From: Eubacterium sp.
GTDB lineage: Bacteria > Bacillota > Clostridia > Peptostreptococcales > Anaerovoracaceae
Assembly (NCBI GenBank): GCA_017511535.1
Contig: JAFWJS010000043.1
Location: 1 to 62,438, forward strand
DNA length: 62,438 nucleotides
Direction: 5' to 3'
Position numbers and translations under genes: made by a program. The notes below the pieces were generated by a model that was given only the letters and a program-made list of their open reading frames with translations, was not told where the DNA came from and did no database searches. Shown one piece after another: positions 60,490 to 62,438 of this stretch. Within the stretch, counting starts at the first letter, position 1. Each line of letters opens with the position of its first letter.

Positions 60490-62406
60490 ATGAGTGAAAA
60501 AAAGGAGAAGCGGTCTCTGTATGACTTTGACAGGAAGGCGATAAAAAAGAGCGCTCACGCAGTGGTGCGAAGCCACTACGTACTCCTTCTGTTCGTATGT
60601 CTGGTACTCATATTCCTGGGAATGGAGTATAACTCATCTGCCGGCGTGTTCAGGAGCTACCAGTCAGATACAGGAACTTCAGGCGCCGGCTCAGGCGCGC
60701 TCTACAGAGGTCAGGCAACGCAGGTCATCAGCGACATCGTTACCGAACGCATGGACAAGGGCAGCGATAGAGCCAAGGCAGCCATGAAGAAATACCGTAA
60801 AGATTCCGGAAAGGACAGCGTGCTCGGAAGAAGAAGAGGGGTATTCGCGTCTATCGTGAATAATGTCTCCTCCGGATATGTATTCATACAGCTGGCGCAG
60901 GCGATAAGGAATCTTTCGCATTCCACCGGTATAACAGCGTTTCTGTTTACGCTGATCATGTTCTTCGTATACTTTGGCATATGGATATTCATACGGCAGC
61001 CGATATCTGCTGTGACAAGAAGGTATTTCCTTGAGGCGAGGATGTATAAGAAAGTTCCTATGCATCATGCCCTTCTGTTCCAGTCGGTACACAGGTGGCC
61101 GAGGGTGAGCCTTGCGGACACATATGCATATGTTCTCGAGATGCTCTGGTGGTTCACGGTCATCGGAGGCGTCATCAAAATGTATTCGTACTCAATGGTG
61201 CCGTACATAGTTGCCGAGAATCCGGATATAAAGCCGAGAGAGGCAGTGAAACTTTCCAGAAAGATGATGGACGGTCATAAATGGGAAGCGTTCAAAATTG
61301 ACTTTACGCTTCTGCCATGGTTCCTTCTCGGCATGGTGACTTTCGGATTCTCTGATATCCTGTATACGATCCCGTATACACTTGCTGTCAAGTCGGAATA
61401 TTATGCGCACATCAGGAACTGTGCGAAGCTGGATAACATAGAAGGCGCGGACAGACTGAACGATACGTATCTGTTCGAGAAAGCAGACGAGGCGCTGATA
61501 AAGGAGCAGTATCCTGATATCGGTTCGCTCGAACAGTATGTGGGAAGCCACACAGTAGAGGTTAAGCCGTGGCAGAAGTTCTTCATCAGGAATTTCGGGA
61601 TCTGGCTCGGTGATTCAGAAAAGAAGAATGAGTATCAGAAGCTCCAGAGCATGAAATTCCAGATCAGCAAAGAGAAGGACGTTATCGCGGGGGACGCTTA
61701 TCCAAGAAGGCTGCATCCTATGTATGACCCGTCAGACAAGGAGTCGAAAGACCTTGAAGGTACAGTAGCGGCGTTCAGATGCTACACCATTTGGTCGCTC
61801 ATACTCATGTTCTTCGCGTTCTCGTTTGTGGGATGGCTGTGGGAAGTAAGCCTGCATATCATCACAGACGGTGTGTTCGTAAACAGAGGCACGATGCACG
61901 GGCCGTGGCTGCCTATATACGGGTTCGGAGCCATATATATACTGATATTCCTGAACAGATTCAGAAAGAATATCTTCGTCGAATTCCTCGGCGCAGTCAT
62001 ACTCTCAGGATTCGTTGAATACATGACATCCTGGTACCTTGAGGCCACCAAGGGGATGCGCTGGTGGGATTACACCGGGTATTTCCTGAACCTTAACGGA
62101 AGGATATGCGGAGAGGGGCTCCTGGTCTTCGGACTCGGAGGAATAGCGGTGGTATATGTCATCGCCCCTCTTCTTGACAGGCAGATAAGCAGGATAAAAA
62201 GCAGGCAGGTCATCGCGGCCTGCGTGATACTTCTGGCGCTGTATAATGTTGACGTCGTCTATTCCAGGATACACCCGAACGCGGGTAAAGGCATAACGGA
62301 TTACAGCGAATATCAGGAGCCGGGGAAGCCGAAAGCGGTAAGCGGATGGACAGGAGGGGCCGGCATGATCCCGGGCCGTGCTTCGGGGACCGGTCTCAGG
62401 ATATGA
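60490..62406 (+). CDS. DUF975 / CmpB-type (DUF1113) membrane protein fusion
   Basis: The 638-residue product joins two known membrane regions. The first, residues 1-330, resembles DUF975: DFDRKAIKKSAHAVVRSHYV, several helices, and LSRKMMDGHKWEAFKIDFTLLPW. The second, residues 430-600, is the ABC_trans_CmpB-like domain: SFVGWLWEVSLHIITDGVFVNRGTMHGPWLPIYGFGA, here kept to short pieces such as GFGAIYILIFLNRF, SGFVEYMTSWYLEA and WWDYTGYFLNLNGRICGEG. In other genomes these are mostly separate proteins. Neither has an established function. The start follows a weak AGAAAG site, 14 bases after the phosphoesterase. Residues 330-420 between the domains are soluble. Confidence 0.82.
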   Translation: MSEKKEKRSLYDFDRKAIKKSAHAVVRSHYVLLLFVCLVLIFLGMEYNSSAGVFRSYQSDTGTSGAGSGALYRGQATQVISDIVTERMDKGSDRAKAAMKKYRKDSGKDSVLGRRRGVFASIVNNVSSGYVFIQLAQAIRNLSHSTGITAFLFTLIMFFVYFGIWIFIRQPISAVTRRYFLEARMYKKVPMHHALLFQSVHRWPRVSLADTYAYVLEMLWWFTVIGGVIKMYSYSMVPYIVAENPDIKPREAVKLSRKMMDGHKWEAFKIDFTLLPWFLLGMVTFGFSDILYTIPYTLAVKSEYYAHIRNCAKLDNIEGADRLNDTYLFEKADEALIKEQYPDIGSLEQYVGSHTVEVKPWQKFFIRNFGIWLGDSEKKNEYQKLQSMKFQISKEKDVIAGDAYPRRLHPMYDPSDKESKDLEGTVAAFRCYTIWSLILMFFAFSFVGWLWEVSLHIITDGVFVNRGTMHGPWLPIYGFGAIYILIFLNRFRKNIFVEFLGAVILSGFVEYMTSWYLEATKGMRWWDYTGYFLNLNGRICGEGLLVFGLGGIAVVYVIAPLLDRQISRIKSRQVIAACVILLALYNVDVVYSRIHPNAGKGITDYSEYQEPGKPKAVSGWTGGAGMIPGRASGTGLRI

Positions 62407-62438
62407 TCCGGATAGTATTTAATATGTTTTTTTGATAC

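Overview
The window looks like chromosomal DNA of an anaerobic Bacillota, most likely class Clostridia. The evidence is an S-box (SAM-I) riboswitch ahead of metK, the Clostridia-typical SCIFF peptide with its radical SAM maturase, a biosynthetic-type thiolase, a PdxR/MocR-type regulator facing an ECF S component, an scpAB operon, GGAGG-type ribosome-binding sites, TTG and GTG starts, and many TTGACA/TATAAT-like promoters. I do not name a genus. I see no rRNA, tRNA, CRISPR array, prophage or intact insertion sequence. Most of the window reads as core chromosome with several unusual small loci.

Layout. 1-3639 holds the end of a surface protein, a HutD/Ves cupin and a zinc-ribbon, Glu/Ala-rich tail-anchored protein. 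3673-15357 is a run of plus-strand genes: UPF0182 membrane protein, a long glutamine synthetase, serS, cardiolipin synthase, an Orn/Lys/Arg decarboxylase-family protein, an orphan RnfD-like protein and an unknown 546-residue protein. 15360-23401 is on the minus strand: an M24 aminopeptidase P, a 1,379-residue SWIM/SNF2 helicase and a MocR regulator. A compact locus between the first two has the geometry of a type I toxin-antitoxin. 23544-27255 carries an ECF S component, sirtuin, surE and thiolase, the last behind an elaborate leader.

27415-33010 is an overlapping set: exported tyrosine phosphatase, tandem-LicD protein, CCA-adding enzyme. 33120-38322 carries glnS, a small repeat protein, a short prepilin peptidase, threonine aldolase, truA and dCMP deaminase. 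38319-44874 is a tightly packed chain: tagO/wecA-like transferase, mtnA, scpA, scpB, aroK, SCIFF peptide, SCIFF maturase, rluB. A 640-base repeat-rich gap follows, then a second acidic tail-anchored protein, an AlaX-like editing enzyme, an AT-rich gap with three perfect DnaA boxes and an unknown 406-residue protein. 50503-62406 has S-box/metK, aspartokinase, a heterodimeric ABC exporter, a cytidylate-kinase-like protein, a tiny membrane protein, SppA, a membrane metallophosphoesterase and a DUF975/CmpB-type fusion.

Functional themes are translation (serS, glnS, cca, truA, rluB, AlaX), chromosome segregation (scpAB), envelope assembly (cls, tagO, LicD, SppA), methionine/SAM and aspartate-family metabolism (metK, mtnA, aspartokinase) and probable vitamin B6 control (MocR and ECF). 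The items I would check first are the type I TA-like locus at 17253-17552, the DnaA-box cluster at 48955-49085, the thiolase leader, the orphan RnfD-like gene and its unknown partner, and the MocR protein lacking its PLP lysine.
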